Shown here piece after piece: positions 37,401 through 50,949 of a stretch of 64,000 bases of DNA. The notes under the pieces are model-generated. The model did no database searches and was not told where the DNA came from. It worked only from the letters and a program-made list of their open reading frames with translations. The first letter of the stretch is position 1; each line of letters begins with the position of its first letter. This DNA comes from Parelaphostrongylus tenuis (lineage: Eukaryota > Nematoda > Chromadorea > Rhabditida > Metastrongylidae): positions 1 to 64,000 of the forward strand of contig JAHQIW010006312.1 of the NCBI GenBank assembly GCA_019055375.1. The letters are read 5' to 3'. The translations under genes and the position numbers were made by a program.

Positions 37401-38093
37401 TGAAACTATGTTATATTGGCTTACACAGTGCTAAGCACAGTTACATGCATCGCGGGTTTCCGATAACCTATGTTACAATACTATTTCTGGCTCCGATCAA
37501 CAAGTTTTTCGTATTCCCCTATACAATGACTAGTCGTGACCTGCCGATGGCAACATGTAATTGCTGTCATCCTCCTAGACAGATGTGCGTGCGATTTGCC
37601 AGTTCCGCAGAAAAGAGGGAATGAGGTAATCGAAGCGCGAAATCGAACTAGCTGCCAGTAAGTTTCGTGACTAGGATACTACTAGCAACCGTTACATGCC
37701 CAGCTACAAGTCTTATAGACCACTCGTGATTTGCGGCACCGAACAGAACTGCCGTGGTGAAGAAAATTTTCTGTTGGATTATTTAGATCAATTCTACTCT
37801 AAATTTGTCATGACTACAAAAGTTTACATCAACGGAATATCAATAAACCGACTCTACTGGATGTCTGTCAGATAATCTCGCCGTACTAGGATAGTTTTCT
37901 GACGGCGTTTTCCTCTAAAATATTTGTTCTTCGCATAGTCACCTACAGTAGCTGATGTGTTTGTGGCTGGCTACTAATAATAACAGACGGGACTATTATA
38001 ATTCAATAGTGGCAACACTCAAAAAAAATGCCAAAGAGATAATATTGACATACAGCATATAGATATCCTTTCTTATTCAACCGCTTCTCAAGG

Positions 38094-38570
38094 TGGCAGA
38101 TGTTATAAATATACCCATTGATGTAGAGTGATGTGCAAAACATTTGAGCCAATCGGGACTAGAACCCGCATTTCACTTAAGCAGAGAGCGCGCACTCTAA
38201 CCGTTACACCACCTACGCTTGTTTTCACACCACTCTTTCTACGCTAAAACGCATCTATCTGCCAGTAATCAACCATCAACGATTTGGTCCAGGTAGTCGC
38301 CATCGACGTTGAACACAGCTGCGCTGACAGATTTTGTATTTGATCATTTAATACCCAATATATGTCAGCTTAGCTGGGTTTAATGTCAATAACGACTACC
38401 TGTTTCAGACCGCTGACAGTTGGTTACTGGGAAACAGATGCGTTGTAGCGTAGAAAGAGTGGTGACAAAGCTGGCGTGGGTGGTGCAAGGGATAGAGCAC
38501 GCGCTCCCAGATTGAGTGAAATACGAGTTCAAGTTCGGCCCAACGCAAATTTTTGCAAATCATTCTACAA
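38094..38570. mobile_element. Foldback pair of family B tRNA-like units in the spacer
   Basis: Equivalent of the element at 9,026-9,478 in the second D1 copy: tRNA-like units at 38,094-38,230 (minus) and 38,460-38,570 (plus) with an inverted middle. Confidence 0.7.
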
Positions 38571-38655
38571 CAATCGATATATGGCATATAGTATCACTTG
38601 TGCTTATGCATTCCTATTTTTCCATTAGTAAAAAGAAGTGTTCTAGTTATAAATT

Positions 38656-38720
38656 ATGATAATTGTATGTCTTTTGACCTTTGTTTCGACCACAGTCACT
38701 TGCTCCTGTATAATATCGCC
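38656..38720 (+). pseudogene. TIMP-like exon 1 relic in the palindrome spacer
   Basis: This relic reads MIIVCLLTFVSTTVTCSC and then diverges exactly as the copy at 9,562 does, because it is the equivalent position in the second copy of that duplicon. It lies in the single-copy spacer between the palindrome arms. No further exons follow, so it is not a functional gene. Confidence 0.65.
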
Positions 38721-41700
38721 ACTTCGTTTGGTATATATGATTATTTATTTATATGATTTGAGCGATCTGGAATGAAATAACTAACACATCTCCTGACATT
38801 TCATGTGTTTAAAATGGTTTATTAATAAACGAAAATCAAAGTCTGGTATAATTCCAAAAGCTTCAGAAAAACACTGCATAAGCCTGTTCTGTTATGCAAA
38901 TTTTCAAATAAGTCCGAAGTTATGGCTCTGCAGCGCGCATCGATCACATCTATAAACACGATAGAAATTTTATTCTAATGGAATTTATTTATTGCATAAG
39001 GCATAATCCATCAGTCATTTGATATACATTTTATACCATGCAGAACCAGCAATCACATAGCTTAGCATGAATGATTTAAATATGTAAGATCATTATCTTA
39101 AGGCCAGCGCATCAAAAAACTTTTATTCGACCATTGATTTCAATTCTTCGCCGTGTTCAAAACAAAACTGATCCAAGTCGGATGTCTACAGAGGTCGTTG
39201 CCGAATGCGACCGTTTACTGTTCCAACGAGTAGAATATTTTTGAGTGAAATAAATGTCGATGAATCTCATCACCATTAGAAAGTTATTTTTGTTCTATTT
39301 GTTTCTGATCTACAAGCTCGGTGTTGCACTGCAAAGCTTCTATTAGTGTACAACTGTCTCAGATCCTCCCTTTTGATGTCAGAGCGTACATGATCGTAAA
39401 GATAGGTAATATATCTTCCAACAGAAGAATCTGTTGGATGCTGTGGTGACTCCTCACGACGAGCTTGCTGCTATCGATAGGCTGTAAATAAACGTATTCA
39501 CCATCAGGTATTCATTGATAGAAGAATTCTTCAGTGCGATATCACTTTTAAAATGCTCTGCAATGTCGACACGATGATGACAATTGATAATAAAATCGTA
39601 CCAATTAGACGTGAAATCGCTGGAAACAACTTGAGACTTTTGAACACCTATCGCTCTGGAAGATGTCAAAACCACAACTGCCTGTGGACAGTTAAGTCGA
39701 CTTACTCTGAACAAAGAGAACGCTGCAAAATATTGGCTGAATAAATGCTCTGAAATATCCTCCTCTTAGCATAAAAATTCTACTAAGGAATATCCGTGCC
39801 GAGGCTAAATGAGTTTTGGTTCTGCAAAATATAAAGAGTAAATTGAACGAGTGGATTACACTGTATGCAACGAATTGATCTTTGTTGAATTAGTTTTTGT
39901 TAAACAAATTTACTACCGTGATTTTAAAAGCCATTAATGCCCGTTGTAATGCTCGAACTCAAACATATGTGAAATTTACATAACAAAACAGGATTAGCCA
40001 TCGATTCACAATGAAACGGTTGGAATATTCCCAAACATAATCTTCAAACAACCACGACATTTATGATTAAGCAATGCTATGTGATTAACTCTAAGGGACA
40101 GGCGAGAGCAGTGGTCAGAAGTGCTTAGCAGTGCACAATGTTTCGCTATGATGGTCCCAACACACGCCTCAGGAATGCAAACCACGAATTCCTAAGAGTC
40201 GGCAAGTTGATATTACAACATTGAAATCACTAAAAAATTAGCTACGTGAGAAACTTTGAAAGCGTTGTTGACCAGGTTGTTCTACGTTTTGTGAGCTTGT
40301 AGAGAACTCTATCATATTGTTTGTCATTAATTTGTCATGTCAGATCTTCACATAAGTATATTTCTCATTTGAGTTCGTTGCTGTGATATTATCATGAGGA
40401 TCTCAAAGGATACAGGGTTTTCGGGTTTCAGCGCGAGTTTGGACAACTGGTGAAACAGTGTGCGCCGTCGTGCACTTCTCACCATTCTGCTGGACTAGAC
40501 TTGAAGATTTTTTCAGTCCATATTGTCTTCTCGATGATTGCCACGGTTGTTTGAGCGTTAATACGTAGAACTGTTGCGACAGTTTCATTGAATATCAATG
40601 ACCAATCCTGTTCTATTATGCAATGTTTCATGTACGTCAAAGGTTTATTGCTTTGTAACGGGCAGAGATTACATCTATACGCGATCAAAAATAATTTCCA
40701 CTGAACTTTATGCATTGTGTACAACGTAGTCAGACAGTAGTTTGACATCCAGTTTCAATTGTGCAGAATCAACAGTCATTCAGCTAATATGAATAATCAG
40801 TACATTGCAAAAATATCAAGTCAAGACGAGGATATTATAGAGTATTTATTGGGCTAACACTTTCTAGCTTTCACTCGATTGTCCACACCCGGCCCATATC
40901 ATTGCCTGGAGGTTCAATGTAAAATGAGTTGAATCTTCTAGAGTAAAGTACTGCTTGAGGAAATATCATCACCGATAGAGAAGTACGTATACCACTGAAG
41001 ATGCCGTATCAGACTCTGAAAAGCTTTAAACATCCTATTAGATTATGCATTTTTTTAGTATTCACATTAATTTTTAGTGTTTTTTACTGCCTCTTTTGCA
41101 GTGTTACTATGTATCATATATACCCAAGAGAATTCAGTGATGAGCAAAAGCACGACCTCAGACAGAAGTTGAACCCGCGTTTCATCCATACCGAGGAATA
41201 TCATAGAGATATTGAAGAATGAGTGGTGGTGCAGATGTACCTCAATGGTGTAGTGGTAACATGAGTTCCGCTATGGATGAAACGCGGGTCTGACACCCGT
41301 CTGAAGTAATATTTTTGCTCATCACTTAAAATCAAATGACTTAGGAACAAAACAGCTACTATTCTGGATTATTGAGTCTCAAATTTTAGAAAGCATTTTC
41401 ATAATGATTTCTGTTTTGTCCCTGGTAGTAAAGTGTAAAGACATCAGGATTACTCGTCAGGATTGATGAGTTCCTTCCGACACACGGAGATTCGTTCTGC
41501 AGAAGAACAAAAAAAAAAAATTATTTGCAGTCATTTTACAGACTGCTCGACACAGAAACACCTACCAACGGTTTCAAAAAACTTGATTACAACACTAATG
41601 TCAGCACTAATCAACAGATATCCATATTTTCATATGTGTTGAGTTACTGTGGTCTACTGACGTAAAACTGTCAATGCTGGTATACTCCCAGACAAATCTG

Positions 41701-42255
41701 GTCGCAAATTGCCAATTTCGGAGGATTGGAGAGCTTTAAGCAATTGGAATACCATACTAAACCAGCAGCCGATAATTGGCATGGGAACGACACCTCCAAA
41801 AGTAGCTAAGTGTTCAAATAGAAGTTTTATGGACAATCTGTATTTTACAGCGCCAAACGAGCTTGCTGCAGTGAAGAATTTATTACTGCCTGGCCATTTA
41901 AGACGTTCCTTCTCATGTCTTGCCATTATTACCAAGATTTATATCAACGAAATATTGATAAACCGACTGTTTTGAATGTTTGCTGGATTATGCCGCAGTG
42001 ATAGAATAATTTCGGTAGGTGAATTTTTATCTGCGTTGTGGACTAATGTTCCTCACGTCGTCATCTGCGGCATGTGCAGCATCTGATGCATGATTTGAGT
42101 GGCTGCTTTGCATTAAAAAAGGGATTATTATAAATTATCAGTGAAAACACTCAAAAGTTTATAGAAGGGGTAACACCAAAATATGACGCACATTTCGACT
42201 CATGCCTACGCATTCGTATTCTTTATTAGTAAAAGAAATGTTTCAGTGAAAAATA

Positions 42256-44311
42256 ATAGTAATCGTATGTCTTCTGGCCTTTGTTTCGACTGCATTCGCC
42301 TGCTCTTGTGTGAAACCGCCGTCCATTGAGGCCGCCTTTTGCACGGCAAGTTTAGGTAAACTTACCAGATTCTTAGTGATATTTTAGGTGTGAATGGAAA
42401 AAATGAGACTTTGATTGTTCTTTTCAATATTATTTGAGCCAACTTGTCATGTGGTCTGGTAACGGCTCTTGTACAGCCCGTTACACGTGTTTCGTCCTTA
42501 CAGACTCGTCAGCCGGGCAGAACCCGTCGTCTTTCGATCTTTTCATAGTCAGTTCTCTGTGGAGTCTCACACTCCTTATAAAGAGTCATCGAAGACTGAG
42601 GCTTTACACTCCATGTCAAGTGAAACCTTCACCCAACACAGAGTGTTGCGCATTCGATTGCTCTTTGGCTGGTACTTTTATCATAATTGTGCTGGGTGAA
42701 CGTTTCACTTGACATGGAATGTAAAGCCTTCGTCTTCAATGACTCTCTATAGGAGTGCGAAGTTCCAGAGAGAACTGACTATGAAAAGATCGAAAGACGA
42801 CGGGTTCTGCCCGGCTGACGAGTCTGTAAGGACGAAACACGTGTAACGGGCTGTACAAGAGCCCTTACCAGACCACATGACAAGTTGGCTTAAATAATAA
42901 TGAAAGGATATATTGAAATTTGAGCGTGATCTAAACGGAGCACTCAAAATAAAGGTATGACTTCAATTGTTCATTAGACATATAAGCCAAAATGCTCTCA
43001 TAATTAGAATACTATAGCCTGCGATCTACGAGTAAATCACAAAATACCATAGGCATAACGAAGCGACCAATGTGACTAGTCTCAATAAAATCATTCGGTT
43101 ACAAACTCCTAGAGAACTGTTCTAAAAGACGTCTTTGTTTTCGCAGTAATCATTATTCCATTATCTGGCCATTCGGTTATTTATTGTATTTTAGTATCTC
43201 AAGTAAAGGTTGTATCGTTCCATAAACCAGGCAACAATTCCCACACGTCCGACTCGTCCTACGAGCTCAGATATTTACTGGTCTATAAGGTGACAAGAAT
43301 TTTTTTTTGGAAGGTTAGCATGTAGACTTGTAGCGATCGAAATTCCGTTAAGCCTCATGATTACCGTACGCTTTCTTCTATTGTATGCACTCCCTCCGAC
43401 GACTTATGTGGTCTCAAGATGGAAGTTGGAAAAGAATATCTTTTAACAGGTAATACTGGGTAAGGCTCAAGTAGTTTGATTACTTTTCAAATGTTTATGT
43501 ATCCCTTGTCTATGAACAAATCAAGCGAAAAAGCATCAAGATGAAAGATTTTTTGGCCAGAATACATAAATGAAACTGGATTGTTAACTATTGCTTGATC
43601 CAACTTAAGCAGTACTATCAATCGAATGCAATAATTAAAGATAAGAGGATAGGGATTTTTGTGTTGTTAAGTGTCTAAGAGATCAAGCATGGTGCTGACT
43701 TTACTAAGCACTGCTAAAGGATACAGAATGCAGTGCTGGCTCGTAAAACAACTTGTCACTATCTACCGATCTATTACTACAGTGATGCAATCTTCTCAGG
43801 CAGGTTTGGTGCCATCTCGCTTAACCGGGTCTGAAGATAGGTTTTTAGAGATTACGGCATGCCCGAACCACCGACAATGTGTGTATTATAGGGCATCCCC
43901 TACTTGTACAGACGCGCCTCTTGGTGATATGTAACCAGGATCTTAAACTTTAGAAAGGACTATCTCGCTGCAGAATAATTGGATCTACATCCATATATGC
44001 AGCAATTCTTAGAACAAACTATAGTTTAAATACGCATGAGAGCTGTTTGTCCAAAAGGAAGTGTCGTAGACGGTTAATATATAATACAACAACTTTGTCA
44101 TTTTATACTTCAACGTATGAAATAGATTAGAGTTGTGAAAATCAAAATTTCAAAACATGAAAACGTAACTATTGATTCAGGATTTCTGATCAGAGGTGAG
44201 ATGTATGTGTATCGTTGCGGTCAAGTAAACGACAGAGACTTTACTGGTGCAGTCGAACGCCACACCATTTCAAGGGAATTACTTGGGAATCTTAAGAGAT
44301 TCCAGTGCTGA
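42256..44311 (+). pseudogene. TIMP-like gene with lost start codon, right arm
   Basis: Exons: 42256-42355, 43195-43289, 43353-43449, 44181-44311. Every exon is open and in the same phase as the intact paralogue. Exon 1 encodes a signal-like stretch ending FACSC (a proper CxC) and then EAAFC. Exon 2 runs from VSQVKV to LLVYK, exon 3 has DDLCGLKMEVGKEYLLTG, and exon 4 has YVYRCGQVNDRDF and ends FQC. The expected ATG reads ATA at 42256-42258, with an in-frame TGA two codons upstream, so translation needs a non-ATG start or another first exon. The exon 3 acceptor has shifted by one codon (AAG is used as the splice site). Exon 3 has an extra Cys (IVCTPSD). A foldback element occupies most of intron 1. 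AATAAA is at 44329-44334. It is either a very young pseudogene or a gene whose start I have missed. Confidence 0.7.
42427..42900. mobile_element. Foldback (MITE-like) element, family F2, right arm
   Basis: Twin of 32,629-33,102, in intron 1 of the plus-strand start-lost TIMP-like copy. Confidence 0.85.
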
Positions 44312-44328
44312 ATTCGGTAGTTGAGCAC

Positions 44329-44334
44329 AATAAA
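44329..44334 (+). terminator. Poly(A) signal of the start-lost TIMP-like copy
   Basis: AATAAA 18 bases after the stop of the last exon, at the same spacing as in the intact paralogue. Confidence 0.55.
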
Positions 44335-47300
44335 GATGAACTACATTATTGTCATTTCTATCGCATCGACAAAACTCCACAGTATGATTAAGGGATCCCA
44401 AGATCGACCCGATTTTTTTGTAAGCCGAACACGGGACTGTTACAGTACAGTTTAATTGAGTAGCTGACGCTTCGGTGGTGAAGCAATCTTCCAAGCTTGG
44501 CACGATTAGGCTGTTCTCTACTCAAAATGCCAAGCATTCATATACTTAGACAGAAAAATCATCAAATCAAACTACAGTCAGATCAAGCTTAAAACATCTT
44601 TCAAGCATACTTATCGCTCGAGGTGTCCAGTAGAGACTAATTGTGTATTGATCACGTATACTGAGGGTGCACCTTTATTATGAAAGTAATAGTCCTATAC
44701 ACTGTGTCATACCACGTATGAGTACAAGACATTCTTTCCTGCATTTTACTTTTGGATTGATGCTTTATCCACAGCGCTTCCAAATTTCAGGCGTTGAGGT
44801 CCATACTGTGCGAGGATGATGCCTTCTACTTCAAAATCCTTCCTTATATAACTTCAGTCCTGTGTAAGCCTGTGAGGTGTGTAGTTTCTCTTTGAGCTTA
44901 CGTGTTCCTTTACACGACGTATAGTGACTTACTAATCCCATCCATGTACTTGTCACCGCAGCTTTACATGAGATAAGATAAACTTTACACGTACTCATTC
45001 AGTCGGTATCTGTCTTGTTAAGGCATATTATGCACTCCTGGTTGTCGACAGACGGTCATATATGTGCTTGCGAACTAGCTGCACTTACACAAATTGGTGG
45101 TATTTCAATCACTTTGCCGATTTCTTCAAGTCCGCGCTTTTCGAACAAAGTTTTATAGCTAAATTAATCTCTTTGGAAAGAATGGCACAATAAAGGAGTT
45201 CTAGTTTCATGAAAGTTTTTGTCCTTTGTACGTTGTTTCCTCTGAACCTATCCTGAGGAGTTTCATTCTCGAAACCATTGAAAATGCCCATTGTCAAGCC
45301 AGTTTTCAAGAACTCTATTTCCTATTTTTCTCTGCACATGCACCGCTACTTCGGAACATGTTTTTCCAAAAACACTCTTTCTGCACTTGAGGACTAAGAG
45401 GGAATGTGATGAACTGTGCATTTTTATAACATGTTGTCTCGACCATCAATGAGTGTTATTTCATTACACATCGTTGCAAAAAATTCTAAATACTGTATGG
45501 GATGAGTGAAAATGAAATTGCTAATATGCCCAGAAATATTATCTTCTACTTATTGCCTGACTGATCTGAGACGCTGGAATAAAAAGCCAAAGCTTTTGTG
45601 GCGCAGGGCAACTACGTGATGCTGCGCGCTTATATGATGGAGGTTTTCTGCTGAGTACCTCCTATCGTCCGGCCTCTTGGTGAGGATGGACTTTGTGTGC
45701 GATTGATTTATGAATCGTTTGAACAACTGTGTTGGATTGCCATTATCGGTCTGTAGTGGGTTGGGCAGGATAGATCCTTGGTTTATTGTAGTGAGTTCAG
45801 ATCAGTGATGTGAATGTTGGAATTGATATGAACAGATGAACGATGGAATACTCCGTCTAGACAACAATGCAGGCGTAATAGACAACAACTTCATTTGGGT
45901 AGTTAGAAACATTTATTGCCCAACTGACTTGGGACGACAGAGTACGATGTGAAATGCAACCACAAGAATACCGCGATACGGCTGTTACGCGGATTTGTGT
46001 TCTCTCAATTAATCTCACTGACGGACGGCTGTAGGCAGAATTGATTCTACATCACTGGTGAAACAGCGTGTTTGAATTTTTGAAAAGAGAGCCAGTGAAA
46101 CTCAAGTTTATTTGCTTTTATCTCATGCTATCGTAAGAGGGTGTGGCCAGTGAGAAGATCGGAGTAGCAATCAAAGATTTTTTTTCCACTGCTTTAAGGA
46201 AAGTTGTAGCTTTTCTATGAAGTAATCAGAATACAGTCATTTTGGCCTTATAATTGGTGAAACTTCGTTGGGCATTGCTGAATCAGGTTCTTGCAATTCT
46301 TGAGATAACTGGTGCTCTTCAATTTTTGTGACATACTTTTTTTGTCGCTTGCAGCGTTTTGCGTGTTTGGGCGCGGCGTTTCGATTGCCTGCGGCTTGTA
46401 CGGATCCACGTTGACGTATCTGCTCGAGTGTCTTTGGACACAAAAGAATCATACTGACTTTAAGACTCTCGGCTTTTATTGCGAAAATGTGAGGATGTTG
46501 CCGGTATTATTTTTTGGCAACGTTGTTACCTATTAATTAATTTGGCACTTTTCCCTTTATCTGAGCGCCAAAAAAGCCTTGCTATTACGCTGAGAGAGCA
46601 AAAATAATATTACTTTGTTTCTTACTCAAAGACTTCTCGCTGACCAAGGCTTTTCCTTCAGAGTCTTAGTAATCAGTCGATAGGTCAAATCTCAAGGATT
46701 CCAAGGACTCATATGACTTTCAAAATGAACCACGCATTGCACTGTAATAGCTAAAGAAGCTTGTGTTTAACAGAATTGGACCACTTCTTATGTCCTCTTC
46801 ACTTTGATGCCTTGGAAAGAGCGCGTATTTTTTCGTCGTTTGCAATGTTTAAGCAGCCATTGAATAGTTCAGATCATGAGAATTTCAGTGGTAAATTTCG
46901 TCTTCAACAAGGTCTTCATATTGTGCTGGGAGAGCAAAAATAAATTTTTGCTTTCCATACAAGGATTTCTAGCTGACCGGAGCCTTTTCTTAGAGTTTTA
47001 GTAATTAATCGATAGATTATATTTCAAAAATTCCAATAATTCGTATGGTTTTGGCTATCGGCCTTGTATCACGCTGTGACAGCCAAAAGAATATTGCGCT
47101 TTGCAAAACTGGATATGAAGCATCGAGGACAAAACCCAATTTTCCTCTATCTTATGAAGCACTAAAGAGTCCGTTCATAAAACCAAAAACATTATTGGAA
47201 TCCTTGAGAGATTGTGACTAGCGAGAAGTCTTTGAATGAGTAACAAATCATTAATTCTACTCTTTCAGCGCAATAGCGAGGCCTTGTTGAAAATAAAGTG

Positions 47301-48386
47301 TACCACTCAAATTCTTTTGATTGAGCTATCGATTGGTTAATAAACATTGAAAATGATCAAAAATTACGTTTTTCCCAATTTGTCGAATTGAAGAGAGGAC
47401 AGTAAAAGTGGTCCATTTTTTGCGAAACCCAATTTTCTTTTGGCAGTTATAGCGTAATAGCAGGTCCATTACGAAAACCAAATGATCATTGAAATCCTTA
47501 AGATTTGATCCACTGACTGGATTGTAAAAACCAAAAGGAAAAGCTCTGGTCAGCGAGAAATCTTTCAATAAGGAACAAAATTTCCCTCTTCCTTTTTCAG
47601 GGCAATAAGAAGGCTTTTTTGAAGACAAGAGATACCGTTCAAATTCCTTTGATTTGTGCTATGGAACCATTATCTGAACATTGAAAAAGACCAAGAAATT
47701 CTTTTTTTGTAAGGGGTCGAAATGGCGCTCAGATAATGGAAAAGTACCATAATTTCAAAACATCCCAGTCTATTTCAGTTCTAAGGATGTTGTTTAAACT
47801 CAGCGGCTTCCTCTGCTTTCAGCGAAAAATTGAATTTTGTGCGAAGAAGGTTATGGTTTGATCTCATACAGAATTTTGGAACAACGGCGGCATTTGTTCG
47901 GCAGAACCTTTAGTTTATGGGATGTGGTCCGTTTCGATATAGTACTCTTCATTGAAAGGCTCCTATCTCCACTGCTGAGAGTGAGATCTTTGGAATTTTG
48001 AGTTATCATGGATGGTTTTGGCTGTCATGTCAAGTTAACATAGCCACTCACCCTTTCCTTTCAATTTTACTGCGTGGGTTAGAATGCGTCGTTCTTGCCA
48101 TCTTCTCGGCGCCGTGCTATGAAGCACTGAAAGTTTTCTTTTTCTTAAACAAATGAAAATAAGGTAAGCAAAAAGTCAGTGTTTGCATAATGTTACGCTG
48201 ACATCGCATGCGTTTATTATATTAGCATTGTCACCTTTGTGAAATCGTTTGATTTTTGGCTATTGAATACCCGTGTGGTTAGCCTCAGGTATTTTGCAAT
48301 TATTCTTCAACCTAGAGTGAACTTTCCGTGATCGAATAAAGACTATAATAACACTGATTCCTCTCTATTACGCTCATTTAGAGAAC

Positions 48387-49900
48387 TCAGCACTGAAATG
48401 CCCTGAGACTCTCTAGTAACTCCTTTGAAACGGTGCCCCATTCGATTGCACTACTAAGATATCTGTCACTCACTTGACCACAACGATACATAGAATGTTG
48501 CCTCTGACTCGAAATCCTGAATCAGCAGTCGCAAGTCTTGCTAACTTGAATTTTTCACGCATCTTATTCATTTTGTACAATCCAGAATGGAGTGATAATA
48601 TTGCTTTATAGTACATATAACTTATTCGACATTCATTTATTGTGCAAGCAGCACGAAACCGTACTCAAATACCAGTTTAAGCTGAGAAATGTCGCTAATG
48701 TTGGTGTAATTACAGCGTTTTCCGCAGTAAGATTAGCGTATATAGGGATTAGCGTAGCTTCGACGATTCAAACTCCAGGCTACATTTTAGCAAATGGCGT
48801 GTGTGACACCATAGTTAAAGAACCGTGCAGTAGGCATGAGCTCATTGATTCGATCGCACACCATGGATTCACTAAACCTTCCATCACTACGGGTACAATA
48901 AATTGACACTTAGCCTGTTCGGAAGAATTTCAGCACTAGCGCAATACATTAGTAGATTGTGACAAATCAATTTGCAGTCCAACAAAGCATTCCTTAACCT
49001 TTAAGGATGCTTGGTGAAGTTGACGCCGCGGCAGTTCTCTCATACGTTCGTGAATGCCAAAACTACTGTCCACTTAGTTTTTGTAACTGCATTCGGCTGA
49101 TAGATTCGCGCACGCTGGGTCACTTCTGTTGCTAACAGTACATTTTCAATTATTTATACTAGTTACAAATACCGCATTTGATGACTTTTGGTCTAACTTG
49201 ATCAAGAAAATGCGATGTGTAAGCGTCTTGAATAAATTACAACCACATAAACAGTATGAATGTGACCTGTTAGATCGTACTCTTTTTCGAATTTCATTTT
49301 GAGGCCACATGAGCTGCCAGAGAGCGTGTACACAATATGAGCCAAAGGACTGGTACCGTAATCACGAAGCTTCTAAACAAATTCTCGACAGTTTTAACTC
49401 TATATGCTAGCCTTTCGAATAGATAATAAATTCTTTGATACCTATAAATTAACACATGTCTGAAAATGTAGGAATTATTGCCTAGTTCAGGTAAGGAGAT
49501 TGCCTTTACTTTAGGTACTGAAAAGACAGTAAATAACTGAACGACGATTTTGTTAAAAAAATTGTCTTTCTGAAAGCAAAGACTTATCTCGGGAGCAGTT
49601 TGTTAGGATATGTCATCAAAGCGACATCAAGCAATCTGGTTTCAATGGCCACTTCGTTTTGTCTAAAGTGCTTTGTGACTTACTCGTGAAGGTATGTTGT
49701 AGTAATGTGATCATGGCAGCGTTTCGGCAAATAATTCCAATAAACAGTCAACATCTCTTTTTCCGTTTACACTTTAACTCCATAAAGAATCTGATGATTT
49801 CTTACAAATCCGCATCACAAAAGGCGACCCTGGCAGGCAGTGGAAAACAAGTGAGGCGATTGTGGTTGAAACAAGGAGCAGAAGAGGTACGACATACGAA
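48387..49900 (-). pseudogene. TIMP-like pseudogene, frameshifted, right arm
   Basis: Palindrome twin of the plus-strand pseudogene at 25,629. The exon-like blocks on the minus strand are about 49900-49806, 49517-49442, 49372-49267 and 48516-48387. It carries the same lost start, the same deletion in exon 2 and the same frameshift in exon 4. The shared lesions show that the two arms are copies of one already-dead gene. Confidence 0.78.
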
Positions 49901-50949
49901 TGGTCGTTCTTTGGAAGCACTCTTTGCGATCACTGAGATGCAATTCCTAATCTCGTAAGAGGCTTATTAAAAAGTGTGTGGAAATAGTTTTTTATACTAT
50001 CTGTTTCTGTTCCACAACCTTTATACTGCATTCCCAAATTTCTGCCAGAGAGAGGTTACTTCAGTCCTTTTGTGCTGGTGTTGAAAATATAAGATAACGA
50101 AAGAAATAAAGATAGAGCTCTCGGTATTGATCAACCATTGAGAGATGCGCCATGCATTCGTCTTCAATTTTTGATTCCGTCTGAGGTGATCGGATGCATA
50201 TCAGACCTCTACAATGACTTGCGGCGATCTCCCGCTTAACCGAGTCACTGCTGCCTATCTTCCCAGGCAGGTCTAAGACCAGTCTGGTACCAATTTACTA
50301 ACCCCGAAAGGATAGATGGCTCTGGTTAGCCATTAGCGCGAGATCGAACCACTGACCTCGTGTGCGACGTAGGGCATTTCTAGCCACCGCGCCACATGCG
50401 CTCATGAGGCAATATATATTAAAAATTAGCACATTCTAGTTTTCGTGGTGCTTGGGCACAGTGGTAATACAGAAAAGGTTATTAAAACGATCATATACCG
50501 TTTTGAGGATGAACTAGCTTGCTATTATCGAACATGTAGTGCAACTCATTTCTCAATCGTACTGTGAAGACGTAAGGATGGAACTTTGGTACAAGCAGCG
50601 ACAACTGCCTCAATGGTAAATCACTAGAAAGCTTTCTGGCACCTGTCAAAACCGAATCGCGCTTGAGGAATATCAAACTGTGGGATTTTTTGCCTTTTTC
50701 TCTACTTGATTCGTCCACCTTACGTTTGCATGAAACGGCCGCCTCAATTAAGCATTTTCGGTAAATCATTGCATAGAAAACATTCTCACTCAACTAGTTC
50801 CATTTCCTCAAGCACTTCGACAATTTTCTGTTCGATAAGCGCTCTAAAAATGAGGCCGAGGGCAAAGCTGCCCTCAACGGCTTGATCACCCTGGACGCGG
50901 TTTTTGTCCAATTCGTGTGATTTTATTGTCTTGTCATACATCATGTCGA

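Larger units (their letters stand above)
35205..38780 (+). repeat. Segmental duplicon D1, copy 2
   Basis: Diverged direct copy of 6,100-9,675. The inner palindrome boundary (36,660) falls inside it, so its first 1.45 kb is part of the left arm and mirrored at 38,871-40,325, while the rest forms the spacer. Confidence 0.8.
36661..38870. other. Palindrome spacer
   Basis: About 2.2 kb of non-symmetric sequence between the arms. Most of it (to about 38,780) is the 3' part of a duplicon also found at 7,560-9,675. It contains a tRNA-like head (about 36,755-36,870), promoter-like sequence, a foldback pair of tRNA-like units (38,094-38,570) and a TIMP-like exon 1 relic. The outermost 85-90 bp on each side (36,661-36,750 and 38,784-38,870) are symmetric but clearly diverged, with a deletion of about 13 bp. 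Confidence 0.85.
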
